This document shows, piece after piece, positions 18,019 through 26,715 of a DNA stretch of 64,000 nt. Source of the DNA: Spectribacter hydrogenoxidans. GTDB lineage: Bacteria > Pseudomonadota > Gammaproteobacteria > Nevskiales > Salinisphaeraceae. Every line of letters begins with the position of its first letter. The first letter of the stretch is position 1. The translations under genes and the position numbers were made by a program. The stretch lies in the NCBI RefSeq assembly GCF_031846275.1, contig NZ_JAVRIB010000011.1, positions 56,391 to 120,390 on the forward strand. The letters run 5' to 3'. The notes under the pieces are model-generated. The model saw nothing but the letters and a program-made list of their open reading frames with translations, had not been told where the DNA came from and did not search any database.

Positions 18019-19773
18019 CTAGAACTCTCCCTTCAGGTTGAAGTAGACGTCGGATTCCGCGCTTTCGATCACGTTGTCCGGCACGCCGCTTTCCGACAAT
18101 CCCTGTGCCGCGTGCACCGTCAGCTGAATGTTGTCCAGCGGCGCGAACTCCAGCTTGATGCCCGCGTCGGTGGCGCGCTGGGTGCCGGCTCGGCCGAAGG
18201 GCTTGTTGTCGCCCTCGAACTGGGCCATGCCGCTCTCGACAAACACGGAGAAACGGTAGGGGCGGCTGAATACCCGCCAACGCGGCAGCTGCACCTGGAA
18301 ACGCCCGTAGGCCCCGGTATCGCCCACCAGAATGCCCGGCAGATAGGCGCTGAGGTTGTCCGGGCCGCCAAGCACCCACTGCTGCTGCTGCGGGACACGA
18401 TCATCCAGCGAGAATTGCCCCTTGAGCTGGATCGAGGCCAGCATCTGATAGGGCAGTCGGTAGCTGGTCTTGAGGCTGGCGTCGAACAGGTTGAATTCGT
18501 TGGTACGCTCGGCGTCTGTCAGGGTATTCTGGATTTCGCCGCCAAAGCCGCGCTTGTAGCCGGCGCCGACGTTGAGGCTGCCACGCTGTTCGAACAGCGT
18601 CCAAGAATCGGAATAAGTGGTACCCAGCCGCGCGGTGCCGTAACGCTCGTCCTGGATTTGCTGGCCCGCGAGCGAGATTGACTCCGTGGTGCCGCCGCCA
18701 CCGCCATTGCCTAGCAGGTCGTCGAGCAGCCCTCCCAGCAGTCCGTCCAGAAGTTCGCCGAGTGCGGGATCGCTGGCGTCGCTGCCGCCGTTGCTGGTGG
18801 CCACCAGGCGGCCCTCGTCGATTGTGAGGGTGGAATCAACGTAGGCCAGTTCCTGCTCCAGCAGCCAGCGGGAATCGTCGTTCGCGTAAAGGAACTGGTT
18901 GCCGGTGAGTTTTACCTCGACGATCTCGGCGCTTTCGCGATCGTCCTGGAACACTAACTGATTGCTGCCGTCGGCGGTTGCGGGGCTGTCGAACAGACCG
19001 CTGACCTCGTACTCCGTATATGAGCCTGACAGGCCATAAAGTCCCCAGGAGGTCACGGTGGAATAGCTCAGGTCTCCCCGACCGTAGCTCTCCCCCCCGC
19101 GTGAACTGCCTAGATCGGTGAAGCCGTGGGCATAACCCAGACCGATCTGGTCGCCGTTGTCCAGCGAGTACTTGGCGCTGGCCAGGCCGAAGTAGCGGCC
19201 CAGGAAACGATTGCCCGGATTGCCGAAGGCGGCGGTCAGGTCGAAGGGATCGTGTTCCGGGTTCTCCCGCCCGTCGATGACCAGGGTGAAGGCTGCAGGG
19301 TCTTCGGGTGCCACCGAGTACGACGATGTCATGGTGTAGCCGGCCCGTTCGGACTTGAGTTCGGCCAGCACCCGCATGGGTTCCATATCCTGCTTGGTCA
19401 GCCCCCGCTGTCCCTCGAATGATTCAAAGAACGGGGCGATCGCGGGCGGGGCGTCCACCTCGGCCAGATAGCCCTCGTTGACATGCACATAGATGGTGTC
19501 GCTCTGGCCCTCCCGCGCGTACTGCACGTTGACCAGGATGTGGCCGTCGGCGGGGTACAGCGCATTCAGTAGCAGCACCACCTGCGAGGGTGTGCGGCCG
19601 GCCGAGGTGACCTGCCGGATACGCTCCTCCGACAGATAGGTATTGCCGGTGACCAGCAGGGTGTACTGGCCGACCTCCAGTTCGATCACCTCGTCCGCCG
19701 CGGTATGCCGTTGTTCGAGTACGGCGACCTCGGCCTGCTGGGGTGGCAGCGGCGGGGGCAGGTCAAGCGGCAT
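18019..19773 (-). CDS. ShlB/FhaC-like two-partner-secretion outer-membrane transporter (TpsB), orphan
   Basis: 584 residues from the ATG at 19773, which has an AAGGAAG site. A POTRA-like region (VGQYTLLVTGNTYLSEERIR, residues 35-110) is followed by an Omp85 beta-barrel ending in a C-terminal aromatic (KGEF). The position of the conserved VRGY/F lid-lock motif reads LGGPDNLSAYLPG, with Ser in place of the Arg. A Gly/Leu/Asp-rich insert (GELLDGLLGGLLDDLLG followed by five Gly) lies in an extracellular loop. No signal peptide is encoded from this start, and none is obvious in the open frame upstream. No TpsA exoprotein gene is adjacent. Confidence 0.75.
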   Translation of the reverse strand: MPLDLPPPLPPQQAEVAVLEQRHTAADEVIELEVGQYTLLVTGNTYLSEERIRQVTSAGRTPSQVVLLLNALYPADGHILVNVQYAREGQSDTIYVHVNEGYLAEVDAPPAIAPFFESFEGQRGLTKQDMEPMRVLAELKSERAGYTMTSSYSVAPEDPAAFTLVIDGRENPEHDPFDLTAAFGNPGNRFLGRYFGLASAKYSLDNGDQIGLGYAHGFTDLGSSRGGESYGRGDLSYSTVTSWGLYGLSGSYTEYEVSGLFDSPATADGSNQLVFQDDRESAEIVEVKLTGNQFLYANDDSRWLLEQELAYVDSTLTIDEGRLVATSNGGSDASDPALGELLDGLLGGLLDDLLGNGGGGGTTESISLAGQQIQDERYGTARLGTTYSDSWTLFEQRGSLNVGAGYKRGFGGEIQNTLTDAERTNEFNLFDASLKTSYRLPYQMLASIQLKGQFSLDDRVPQQQQWVLGGPDNLSAYLPGILVGDTGAYGRFQVQLPRWRVFSRPYRFSVFVESGMAQFEGDNKPFGRAGTQRATDAGIKLEFAPLDNIQLTVHAAQGLSESGVPDNVIESAESDVYFNLKGEF

Positions 19774-19890
19774 ACGTACTTCCTTGTCGTTATCCGGTGA
19801 GGAAACGGCGCAAGCCTGGCGCGCCGACGTCAGCAGCGAATGCTGACGGCTCCCGGGGCGCAAGGCAAGGCATGGGGCAGGCCAGCGTGG

Positions 19891-21321
19891 TCACCGTTGC
19901 GCCTTGATCGCGTCGAAAGCGGCCAGCGCCTCACGCCGAGACTCCTTCAGATCCACCAGCGGTGCCGGGTAATCGGTGCCTAATGTGACCCCGGCATCGC
20001 GGCATACGGCGGCCGGGGCCGCCCAGGGTGCATGGATGTGTTTGGCCGGCAGCCGGGCCAGTTCCGGCACCCACTGCCGGACGTAGTCGCCCTCGGGATC
20101 GAAGCGCTCACCCTGGCGGCTGGGATTGAAGATGCGGAAGAAGGGGGCGGCGTCCGCCCCGCAACCGGCGGTCCATTGCCAGCCCAGGGTATTGCTGGCC
20201 AGGTCCGCGTCCACCAGCGTGTCCCAGAACCATTCGGCGCCGGCCTGCCAGGGCTGGCGCAGATTCTTGGTCAGGAACGACGCCACGACCATGCGTACCC
20301 GGTTGTGCATCCAGCCGGTCTCCCACAATTCCCGCATGCCGGCGTCCACCATCGGAATCCCGGTCTGCCCCTGTTGCCAGGCCTTCAGGGCCTGGTCATC
20401 GTCGGCCCAGGGGAAGGCCTCGAAGCGGCGGTCCAGTGGCTTGCTGGGTGTGTCCGGGAAGTGAAACAGCAGATGATGGGCGAATTCCCGCCAGCCGATC
20501 TCGCTCAGGAACGTCTCCGCGCCCACCCGGGCGCTGCCGTCCAGCCATTCGTGCACCCCCTGCCACACCTGCCGCGGTCCGATCTCCCCGAAATGCAGAT
20601 GCGGCGACAGTCGCGAGGTGCCGGGTCGGGCCGGCCAGTCCCGGTCCTGCTTGTAGCTGTCCACGCAGCGGTCGAGAAAATCCTGCAACGCGATCTGGGC
20701 GCCGGCCTCGCCGGGGGTCCAGGCCGCGCGGATGCCGGCATCCCACCCGATGGTTGGTCGCAGGCCAAGCTGCTCGATAGCCAAGGAGTCCGGCGCTTCG
20801 GTGGGACCGACAAGTTTATCGGGTACCGCGACCGGCAAGTGCATTCGTTGCGCCGACAGGGCCCGCCAGAAGGGTGTGTAGACCCGATAGGGATCGCCTG
20901 CCTTGGTGGCCACTTCCCAGGGTTCGGCCAGCAGGGCCGCGTTGTGGCTGCTCACGACCAGGCGGTCGTCCCGCAGGGCCTGCTTGATTTGCCGGTCGCG
21001 CTCGATCACCGCCGGTTCGTAGAGTCGGTTCCAGGTCACGGCACTGGCGCCGGTTTCTCCGATCAGGGTTTGCAGGGCTTCGAGACTCGGGCCCTGCCGG
21101 ATCACCAGTGGCATCCCGAACTCGGCCAGGCTGGCCTGCAACACCCGCAGACTTTCGTCCAGCCATACGCGCTGGGCACCGCGGGGTGCCCAAGGGGCCT
21201 CCTCGTCGGGCGCATGGATGTACACCGGCAGCACCGGCCCGCGGGCGGCGGCCTCGGCCAGTGCCGGGTTGTCCGCCAGACGCAGGTCCCGGCGCAGCCA
21301 GACCAGGGTGAGATCGCTCAT
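19891..21321 (-). CDS. phrB: Deoxyribodipyrimidine photolyase (CPD photolyase)
   Basis: A 476-residue class I CPD photolyase. The N-terminal antenna domain begins LTLVWLRRDLRLADNPAL. FAD-domain hallmarks are RLSPHLHFGEIGPRQVW, WREFAHHLLFHFP and GMRELWETGWMHNRVRM. The WTAGCGADAAPFFRIFNP and WVPEL tail complete the family signature. The enzyme splits cyclobutane pyrimidine dimers with blue light. It lies 27 bp after the FeS-type photolyase gene on the same strand, so both light-dependent repair enzymes are probably in one operon. Confidence 0.93.
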   Translation of the reverse strand: MSDLTLVWLRRDLRLADNPALAEAAARGPVLPVYIHAPDEEAPWAPRGAQRVWLDESLRVLQASLAEFGMPLVIRQGPSLEALQTLIGETGASAVTWNRLYEPAVIERDRQIKQALRDDRLVVSSHNAALLAEPWEVATKAGDPYRVYTPFWRALSAQRMHLPVAVPDKLVGPTEAPDSLAIEQLGLRPTIGWDAGIRAAWTPGEAGAQIALQDFLDRCVDSYKQDRDWPARPGTSRLSPHLHFGEIGPRQVWQGVHEWLDGSARVGAETFLSEIGWREFAHHLLFHFPDTPSKPLDRRFEAFPWADDDQALKAWQQGQTGIPMVDAGMRELWETGWMHNRVRMVVASFLTKNLRQPWQAGAEWFWDTLVDADLASNTLGWQWTAGCGADAAPFFRIFNPSRQGERFDPEGDYVRQWVPELARLPAKHIHAPWAAPAAVCRDAGVTLGTDYPAPLVDLKESRREALAAFDAIKAQR

Positions 21322-21348
21322 GATTCGTACGGATTGATGGTGATGGGC

Positions 21349-22824
21349 TCAGACGCTTTCGCCGGCGGCGATGCGCGTTTTCAGATCGGCGGCCTGGCGC
21401 CGGATCGTGGCCATGGTTTCCGGATCCTCGCGTTTGCGGTCGAGATTCCTGATCTGGAAAACCATGCGTCGGTTGCCGCGAAAGCGTTCGTCGTGGCGGT
21501 CGAGAAAATCCCAGTACAGGGTGGTGATCGGACAGGCATTCTCGCCAACCGCGCGGCGGTGGTCGAACCGGCACTTACGGCAGTAGTTGCTCATGCGGTT
21601 CACATAGTTGCCGGACGCGCAGTAGGGCTTGGTGCCCACGATACCGCCGTCGCCGAACTGGCTCATGCCCAGTGTGTTGGGCAGGCTGACCCAGTCGACG
21701 GCATCCAGGTACATGGCCATGTGCCAGTCGTGGAAAAGCCTCGGATGAACACCGGCCAGCTGGGCGAACAGGCCCAGGATCATCAGCCGCTGGATGTGAT
21801 GGGCATACCCGTTATCCCGCACGTTGCGCATGGCGTCGGCGATGCAGGCCATGTCGGTATCGCCGTCCCAGTAGCTGGCCGGTACCGGCAGTTGTGCCTC
21901 GAGCGCGTTGTGTTCGATGTAGTCGGGCATATCGTGCCAGTAGATACCGCGCACGAATTCGCGCCAGCCGAGGATCTGGCGCACGAAGCCCTCGACGCTG
22001 TTGAGCGGCGCCTCGCCGGCCTCCCATGCTGCCACCGCGGCGCCCACCACCTCGCGCGGATCGATCAGATGCAGATTCAGCGCGGCCGACAGGCGCGAGT
22101 GATGCACCAGATCGGCCCCGGTCCACAGCGCATCCTGCCAGGGGCCGAAACCGGCCAGCCGATGCGCGATGAAATCGGCCAGTGCCTGGCGGGCCTGGCC
22201 GGTCGTGACCGGCTGATCAAAACCCTCGAGACGCCCGGGGTGGTCACCGAAACGGGCGGCCACCAGCTCGATCACCTCGCGGGTCAACGCGTCCGGGGCA
22301 AACGAGACTGCCCGCGGCAGTTCACCGGGGCCGTTGCGGCCGAAGCTCTCGCGGTTGTCGGCATCGTAGTTCCAGGCGCCGCCCGCCGGGCCGCCGGCCT
22401 GCATGAGAACACCGTGAGTGCGCCGCATGTGGCGGTAGAAGTCTTCCAGCACCAGACGCTTGCGGTCGGTCGCCCAGTCATCGAATTCCTCGATACCGCA
22501 GTAGAAGTGCCGGTCGGGTCGTACCTCCAGCGGCAGGTCGAGCTGGTCCGCGGTTTCCTGCAACATGCGCCAGACCCGCCAGTCGCCGGGTTCGAGAACG
22601 ATCAGGCGCTCGGGCCCGAGTCGCCGGATATCGGCTGCCAGGATGCTGGCGAAATCCGGCCCGCTGTCGCGGCGGCCATCCGCTTGCAGGGCGTGATAGG
22701 CCACCTCGATACCGGCCGCGTGAAGATCGTCCCGGAAGTGGCGCATGGCGCTGAAGAACAGCACCAGGCGCTGCTGATGGCACCAGACATGGGTGGCCTC
22801 GGTGGCATTCTCGGCCATCCACAC
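21349..22824 (-). CDS. FeS-type cryptochrome/(6-4) photolyase family protein
   Basis: At least 491 residues of the prokaryotic FeS-BCP/PhrB (DPRP) family. Four Cys that would bind a 4Fe-4S cluster are visible: one in KPYCASGNY, two in NYCRKC and one in NACPIT. FAD-domain motifs include NSVEGFVRQILGWREFVRG and HHIQRLMILG. The family repairs 6-4 photoproducts or acts as a light sensor. Coordinates use the first AUG, but the conserved N-terminal LVLGDQL motif is encoded upstream in the same frame with no AUG, GUG or UUG before it (see 22825-22917). It precedes the CPD photolyase gene by 27 bp. Confidence 0.88.
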   Translation of the reverse strand: MWMAENATEATHVWCHQQRLVLFFSAMRHFRDDLHAAGIEVAYHALQADGRRDSGPDFASILAADIRRLGPERLIVLEPGDWRVWRMLQETADQLDLPLEVRPDRHFYCGIEEFDDWATDRKRLVLEDFYRHMRRTHGVLMQAGGPAGGAWNYDADNRESFGRNGPGELPRAVSFAPDALTREVIELVAARFGDHPGRLEGFDQPVTTGQARQALADFIAHRLAGFGPWQDALWTGADLVHHSRLSAALNLHLIDPREVVGAAVAAWEAGEAPLNSVEGFVRQILGWREFVRGIYWHDMPDYIEHNALEAQLPVPASYWDGDTDMACIADAMRNVRDNGYAHHIQRLMILGLFAQLAGVHPRLFHDWHMAMYLDAVDWVSLPNTLGMSQFGDGGIVGTKPYCASGNYVNRMSNYCRKCRFDHRRAVGENACPITTLYWDFLDRHDERFRGNRRMVFQIRNLDRKREDPETMATIRRQAADLKTRIAAGESV

Positions 22825-22917
22825 GTGGTCCCGGTCGGGATCGAAGCCGTCGAAGGCCGCACTATGGCGATCCAGTTGATCACCTAGAACAAGAACGAGA
22901 TGGCGCGGACTGACGAT
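22825..22917 (-). other. N-terminal extension of the FeS photolyase with a possible AUC start
   Basis: In the photolyase frame, the bases upstream of the first AUG encode RHLVLVLGDQL and AAFDGFDPDRDHVWMAE, the standard N-terminus of this family. A GGGAG sequence (minus strand, 22924-22928) lies about 6 bases before an ATC at 22917. No standard start codon precedes LVLGDQL before an in-frame TGA. Confidence 0.5.
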
Positions 22918-22940
22918 GAGACTCTCCCGAAGCGGTTGCG

Positions 22941-23771
22941 ATGACGCCGGCCATCGCCGACGATGACGTCATGGTGGGGCATGATAACGAGTCGGCGGCC
23001 ATCGCGACGGTGGCCGGATTGCTGGCGCGGGCCGAGCGGTTGCTGGTAATTACGGGCGCCGGCATGTCGGCGGATTCGGGTCTGCCGACCTACCGTGGCG
23101 TCGGCGGGCTCTATAACGACGGCGGCACCGATGAGGGCATCCCGATCGAAACCGCTCTGTCCGGCGGCATGTACGCGCAGCGCCCGGCGCTCACCTGGAA
23201 ATACATCAGCCAGATCGAACAGGCCTGCCGCGGCGCCCGGCCCAATGCCGGCCACCAGGTGCTCGCCGGACTGGAGCAGTCCGGCCGGCGGGTGACCGTC
23301 GTCACCCAGAATGTGGACGGGTTTCATGCCCGGGCCGGCAGCAGCGATGTGATCGAAATGCACGGCAATCTGCACCAGTTGTATTGCCCGGCCTGTCAGC
23401 ATTGCGAACAGGTGCCCGATTTCGGCGGCCTTGCGATCCCCCCGGTCTGTCCTGCCTGCGACGGCATGCTGCGTCCGCGGGTAGTGCTGTTCGACGAGAT
23501 GTTGCCGGACATGGCGGTGGCCCGCTACGAACAGGCCCTGGCCGATGGCCCCGATATGGTGATCAGCATTGGCACCACTGCGGTGTTTCCCTACATCGCC
23601 GAACCGGTCCGGCAGGCGGTGCGCGAGAGGATTCCGACCGTGGATATCAACCCCGTCGCCAATCCGTTGTCCCGCGCGGTGGACCATCATCTGGCGATGC
23701 CTGCGGCGCGGGCACTGACCGCCATCGAACAGGCGCTGACCAGCTCCGGCGTCGGCGAGGCCGCCACTTGA
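22941..23771 (+). CDS. NAD-dependent protein deacetylase, Sir2 family (second sirtuin)
   Basis: A 276-residue Sir2 enzyme with GAGMSADSGLPTYRG, TQNVDGFHARAG, catalytic His in EMHGN, and zinc cysteines in YCPAC and VCPAC. The acyl-pocket segment is ALTWKYISQIE and lacks the Y-x-x-R of class III enzymes. Ordinary deacetylase specificity is therefore more likely than for the sirtuin at 8522. It is divergent from the photolyase genes with under 30 bp between. Its last bases overlap the metallo-hydrolase start (TTGA), pointing to coupled translation. Confidence 0.9.
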   Translation: MTPAIADDDVMVGHDNESAAIATVAGLLARAERLLVITGAGMSADSGLPTYRGVGGLYNDGGTDEGIPIETALSGGMYAQRPALTWKYISQIEQACRGARPNAGHQVLAGLEQSGRRVTVVTQNVDGFHARAGSSDVIEMHGNLHQLYCPACQHCEQVPDFGGLAIPPVCPACDGMLRPRVVLFDEMLPDMAVARYEQALADGPDMVISIGTTAVFPYIAEPVRQAVRERIPTVDINPVANPLSRAVDHHLAMPAARALTAIEQALTSSGVGEAAT

Positions 23772-24763
23772 CCGATACCGTCCCGGTCGCCGGCCGCACC
23801 AGTGTTGAACGCGTCGGCGGACGCTTCGCCAACCCGCCGGGCCAGCACCAGCCGGGCTGCGGTCCGGGCGGGTTGGCGCGATTCCTGTGGGGTCGCGTGA
23901 CCGATCGCCGTGTGCCCGTGCCGCCGCCGGGGCATTGTCTCGGTCCGGCCGCGGTCGCATCCGGCCGGCGGGCCTGCGCCGGCCGTGATCATCTGACCTG
24001 GCTGGGGCATGCGGCGTTTCTGCTGGAACTCGGCGGCCGGACGCTGCTTACCGATCCCTTCCTGTCGGACGTGGCTGCCCCCCGGCCGCTGCCGGCACCG
24101 CGCCGGTTCGTGCCGCCGGCGCTGACGGTGGCGGAACTGCCGCCCATCGATCTGCTACTGATTTCCCATGCCCACTACGACCACCTTGACGCGCCCACTA
24201 TCCGCGCGCTGCGGCAGCGATCGGATCCGGATGTACTGGTGCCGCTTGGCCTGGACGGGTTCTTCCGCCGCCAGGGCTATGGGCGGGTGCAGACGCTGGA
24301 CTGGTGGCAAGCGGTAACCTGCCGGGGCCTGCGGATCACCGCGGTGCCGGCCGTACACTTCTCCCGGCGCGGGCCGTTCGATCGCAACTCCGCGCTGTGG
24401 TGCGGTTACGTGGTGGAAACCCCGGCAGGACGACGGCTGTATTTTGTTGGCGATACCGCTTACGCCCCGGTGTTCCGTGAAATCGGCGCCGCATTCACCC
24501 CGATCGACACCGTGCTGGTGCCCATCGGCGCCTACGAACCGCGCAGGGTGATGCGTCAGGTTCATGTAAACCCGGAGGAGGCTGCGGCCCTGTGCCGCGA
24601 CGTGGGCGCTCAGTCGGCCGTGGCCATGCACTGGGGCACCATCGTGCTCACCGACGAGCCGCCGTTCGAGCCGCCGGCACGATGGCGCACGGCGATGGCT
24701 GATCAGGGTTTTGCCGGCGAAGCCGCCCGGGTACCGGCGATCGGGGAGACGCTGCGGCTCTGA
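23768..24763 (+). CDS. MBL-fold metallo-hydrolase, NAPE-PLD-like
   Basis: 331 residues if the TTG at 23768 is the start; it overlaps the sirtuin TGA as TTGA and has GGCGAGG about 10 bases upstream. The leader RVGGRFANPPGQ is typical of the NAPE-phospholipase D-like family. Metal ligands are in HAHYDHLD (HxHxDH), the His in AVHFSRRGPFDRN, the Asp in FVGDTAYAP and the His in AMHWGT. TWLGHAAFLLELGGRTLLTDPF is the usual first strand. These enzymes hydrolyse phosphodiesters such as N-acyl-phosphatidylethanolamine; the bacterial substrate is unproven. Confidence 0.87.
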   Translation: MTDTVPVAGRTSVERVGGRFANPPGQHQPGCGPGGLARFLWGRVTDRRVPVPPPGHCLGPAAVASGRRACAGRDHLTWLGHAAFLLELGGRTLLTDPFLSDVAAPRPLPAPRRFVPPALTVAELPPIDLLLISHAHYDHLDAPTIRALRQRSDPDVLVPLGLDGFFRRQGYGRVQTLDWWQAVTCRGLRITAVPAVHFSRRGPFDRNSALWCGYVVETPAGRRLYFVGDTAYAPVFREIGAAFTPIDTVLVPIGAYEPRRVMRQVHVNPEEAAALCRDVGAQSAVAMHWGTIVLTDEPPFEPPARWRTAMADQGFAGEAARVPAIGETLRL

Positions 24764-24921
24764 GGCATTGCTGAAAAAGTCGTCCTGGCCCTCTTCAGCA
24801 TCGCGAGGCAAAAACGCGGTGGTCGCCTCGCTCCCAAGATGGAACATGTCCCTTGGATGATCTTGGTGGCACATCCTGGTACCGCACGGGCACTGTCGAA
24901 AACGCTGCTTTCAGCGGCTCA
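24764..24921. repeat. Structured intergenic element with four small inverted repeats
   Basis: This 158-bp gap between convergent genes is packed with inverted repeats. They are TGCTGAA/TTCAGCA around an 18-nt loop, GCGAGGC/GCCTCGC, CCAAGAT/ATCTTGG and the tight hairpin CGCTG-CTTT-CAGCG. It has no ORF of note. It could be a small non-autonomous element, a bidirectional terminator region or a structured RNA. No second copy was seen in the window. Confidence 0.45.
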
Positions 24922-25512
24922 CTAGTCCGGCGGCAGATTATCCTCGACCCATTCCCGCACGTAAGCGAGCAGGGCCGGGAAAAACGCATCGAATTGCTGC
25001 GCTAGCAGCGCCTGATGGCGGTCCAGTACCGGCATCGCCTGGGGCAGGGGGCTGGGTCGGCGCAGGCGAGCATCCACCCGTTCGAGCGCCCGTGCCACGC
25101 CGGCGCGCTCGCCATAACCGGTCAGTACGTCGGGCAGATGGGCCAGGCGATCGGCGGGAAACGGAGCCCAGGCCGGCCATTCTGCTCGCGTGGCGGCGAT
25201 CACGCGGTCGGCAAACCTCGGTAACGGTTCATCATGCCAGTCGGCCCAGCGGTTGGCCAGGAGATGGTCGAAATGCACGTCGACCAGAATGCCGCCGTAG
25301 CGCCGGAAGTGGGGCGGAAAGGCGGCCAGCAACGCCAGCACCGTGGGGTGACGGTCGGTAAAACTGTCGATACGGCGATGCAGCACGATGCCGCTTTGCA
25401 CGCTCTCGCGGGTGTCGGGGGCCAGCCGGCCGCGCACGTGATCGCCCAGGATCGCCCCCGCCGGGGAAGTCCCGGTCCGGTCGGCGAAATAGAGATGCGC
25501 CAGGTAGTTCAA
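24922..25512 (-). CDS. acpH: Acyl carrier protein phosphodiesterase AcpH
   Basis: A 196-residue HD-like phosphodiesterase matching AcpH/YajB. The N-terminus MNYLAHLYFADRTGTSPAGA, the metal-binding GIVLHRRIDSFTDRHP and DVHFDHLLANRW are diagnostic. The enzyme removes the 4'-phosphopantetheine prosthetic group from acyl carrier protein. It is confined mostly to Gammaproteobacteria. The stop lies 21 bp downstream of the start-side gene spacing shown; the next gene upstream on this strand is the cysteine hydrolase. Confidence 0.9.
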   Translation of the reverse strand: MNYLAHLYFADRTGTSPAGAILGDHVRGRLAPDTRESVQSGIVLHRRIDSFTDRHPTVLALLAAFPPHFRRYGGILVDVHFDHLLANRWADWHDEPLPRFADRVIAATRAEWPAWAPFPADRLAHLPDVLTGYGERAGVARALERVDARLRRPSPLPQAMPVLDRHQALLAQQFDAFFPALLAYVREWVEDNLPPD

Positions 25513-25533
25513 CGCGGCGCGGACCGGCCGGGG

Positions 25534-26127
25534 TCAGTCCGGCAGATCATCCACGCCGTCGACTACCACGCCGAACAGGTCGGCTACCGCGGCCAGGCTC
25601 GCCTCGTGCAGGGTACGGGCGTCGATCACCGAGCCGCCGCGGGGCAGATCGCGGGTGGCGGTGGCTGATGCCACCACGGTGGGCGCATAACCCTGGTTAA
25701 AGGCGCCGCGGGCGGTGGAGTTGATGCACATGTGGGTCATGAAGCCGGCCAGCACCAGGTTGCTTGCGCCGATGTTCTGTAGCTGGTCGTGCAGGCTGGT
25801 TTTGACGAAGGCGTTCGGGTGGGTCTTGGTGATCACCAACTCACCGTTGCGCGGGGCGACCTCGTCGGCGATGGCACCGATCTCCGTGGTCAGATCGTAG
25901 GGGGAGCCGGGGCCGGCATCGTGCTGGATGTGAAAGATCGGAATGCCGGCATCGCGGGCACGCGCCAGCAGCCGCTGCGCCTGGTCCAGCGCCGCTTCCA
26001 CGCCGCTGAGCTGCATCACGCCTTCACGGTAGGTGTTCTGGCAGTCGATCATGACCAAGGCGGCGTCGCGCAGGGCGACCGGTTCGTCGGACAGGCCGGA
26101 GACCTGGCGCAGGGTAGGGTTGCTCAT
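25534..26127 (-). CDS. Isochorismatase-family cysteine hydrolase
   Basis: 197 residues from the ATG at 26127; an open frame extends further upstream but is not protein-like. The catalytic triad is present: Asp in ALVMIDCQNTY, Lys in VITKTHPNAF and Cys in FMTHMCINSTARGAF, followed by a conserved cis-peptide region. The wider family includes isochorismatase, nicotinamidase and ureidoacrylate hydrolases. The substrate here is not identifiable, although the THMC(I/V)xST pattern is common in generic hydrolases annotated as cysteine hydrolases. It lies between acpH and the cupin gene on the same strand. Confidence 0.87.
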   Translation of the reverse strand: MSNPTLRQVSGLSDEPVALRDAALVMIDCQNTYREGVMQLSGVEAALDQAQRLLARARDAGIPIFHIQHDAGPGSPYDLTTEIGAIADEVAPRNGELVITKTHPNAFVKTSLHDQLQNIGASNLVLAGFMTHMCINSTARGAFNQGYAPTVVASATATRDLPRGGSVIDARTLHEASLAAVADLFGVVVDGVDDLPD

Positions 26128-26182
26128 GGTCAGTTGTTTCCTTGATTGCGGGGCGATGCCAACCCCGGCCCACGGGCCGGTC

Positions 26183-26578
26183 TTAGCATGTGCCGGATGA
26201 TTCGATGTCTTCGTAGTTGTCGTCGCGAAAACGCGGGGTACAGACCGCCAGAAATACCAGATCGGTGTTGCCGATGTTGGCAATACGCTGGCGCTGGCCC
26301 GCCGGAATGACCACGGTATCCCCGGGGCCGACCGACGTGGGCGGCCGATCTCCGACTTCGACCCGGCCGGTGCCCTCCAGCAGCAGATAGCGCTCCGTCG
26401 TGCCGTGCAGGCGATGCCAGCGGGTTACGCCGCCGGGACCAACCCGGGACCGGACCACGGATACGGCGTCGTCGGCCGGGTGGTTCCACCACTCCGTGAT
26501 CGCGCAGCCCTCGCGGAAATCGTATTCCGCGCCAGCAGCGTGCTTTTCGATGCGGGCGGTGGGTTCGGGCTGACTCAT
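26183..26578 (-). CDS. Cupin-domain protein
   Basis: 131 residues from the ATG at 26578 (MSQPEPTARIEKH). It is a single conserved beta-barrel with cupin motif 1 around RWHRLHGTTERYLLLEG and motif 2 around PGDTVVIPAGQRQRIANIG. The metal-ligand His are partly kept (HRLHGTTE), whereas motif 2 has Gln-Arg where a His would be usual, so metal binding is uncertain. Function is unknown. It is on the same strand as the cysteine hydrolase 55 bp downstream. Confidence 0.8.
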   Translation of the reverse strand: MSQPEPTARIEKHAAGAEYDFREGCAITEWWNHPADDAVSVVRSRVGPGGVTRWHRLHGTTERYLLLEGTGRVEVGDRPPTSVGPGDTVVIPAGQRQRIANIGNTDLVFLAVCTPRFRDDNYEDIESSGTC

Positions 26579-26664
26579 GCGGGGGTGCTCGATTGTCCAG
26601 CCCGGCAGGCTAGTGATATCCGCGGCGGGCGGCAAGGCCGGGTTCGTTATCGATATCACACCCC

Positions 26665-26690
26665 AAAAAATGCCCGGGCGAACCCGGGCA
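26665..26690 (-). terminator. Rho-independent terminator of the PQQ dehydrogenase gene
   Basis: Read on the minus strand, a perfect hairpin TGCCCGGG-TTCG-CCCGGGCA with a stable UUCG loop is followed directly by six T. It lies 26 bp after the stop of the gene ending at 26716. Confidence 0.88.
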
Positions 26691-26715
26691 GAAGGGATGC
26701 CTGTATGACTGCTGC

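Noticed and set aside
19891..22887. Long plus-strand open frame of 951 codons
   Set aside because: It is antisense to two clear photolyase genes, is rich in Gly/His/Gln and shows no domain; it is a GC-rich shadow.
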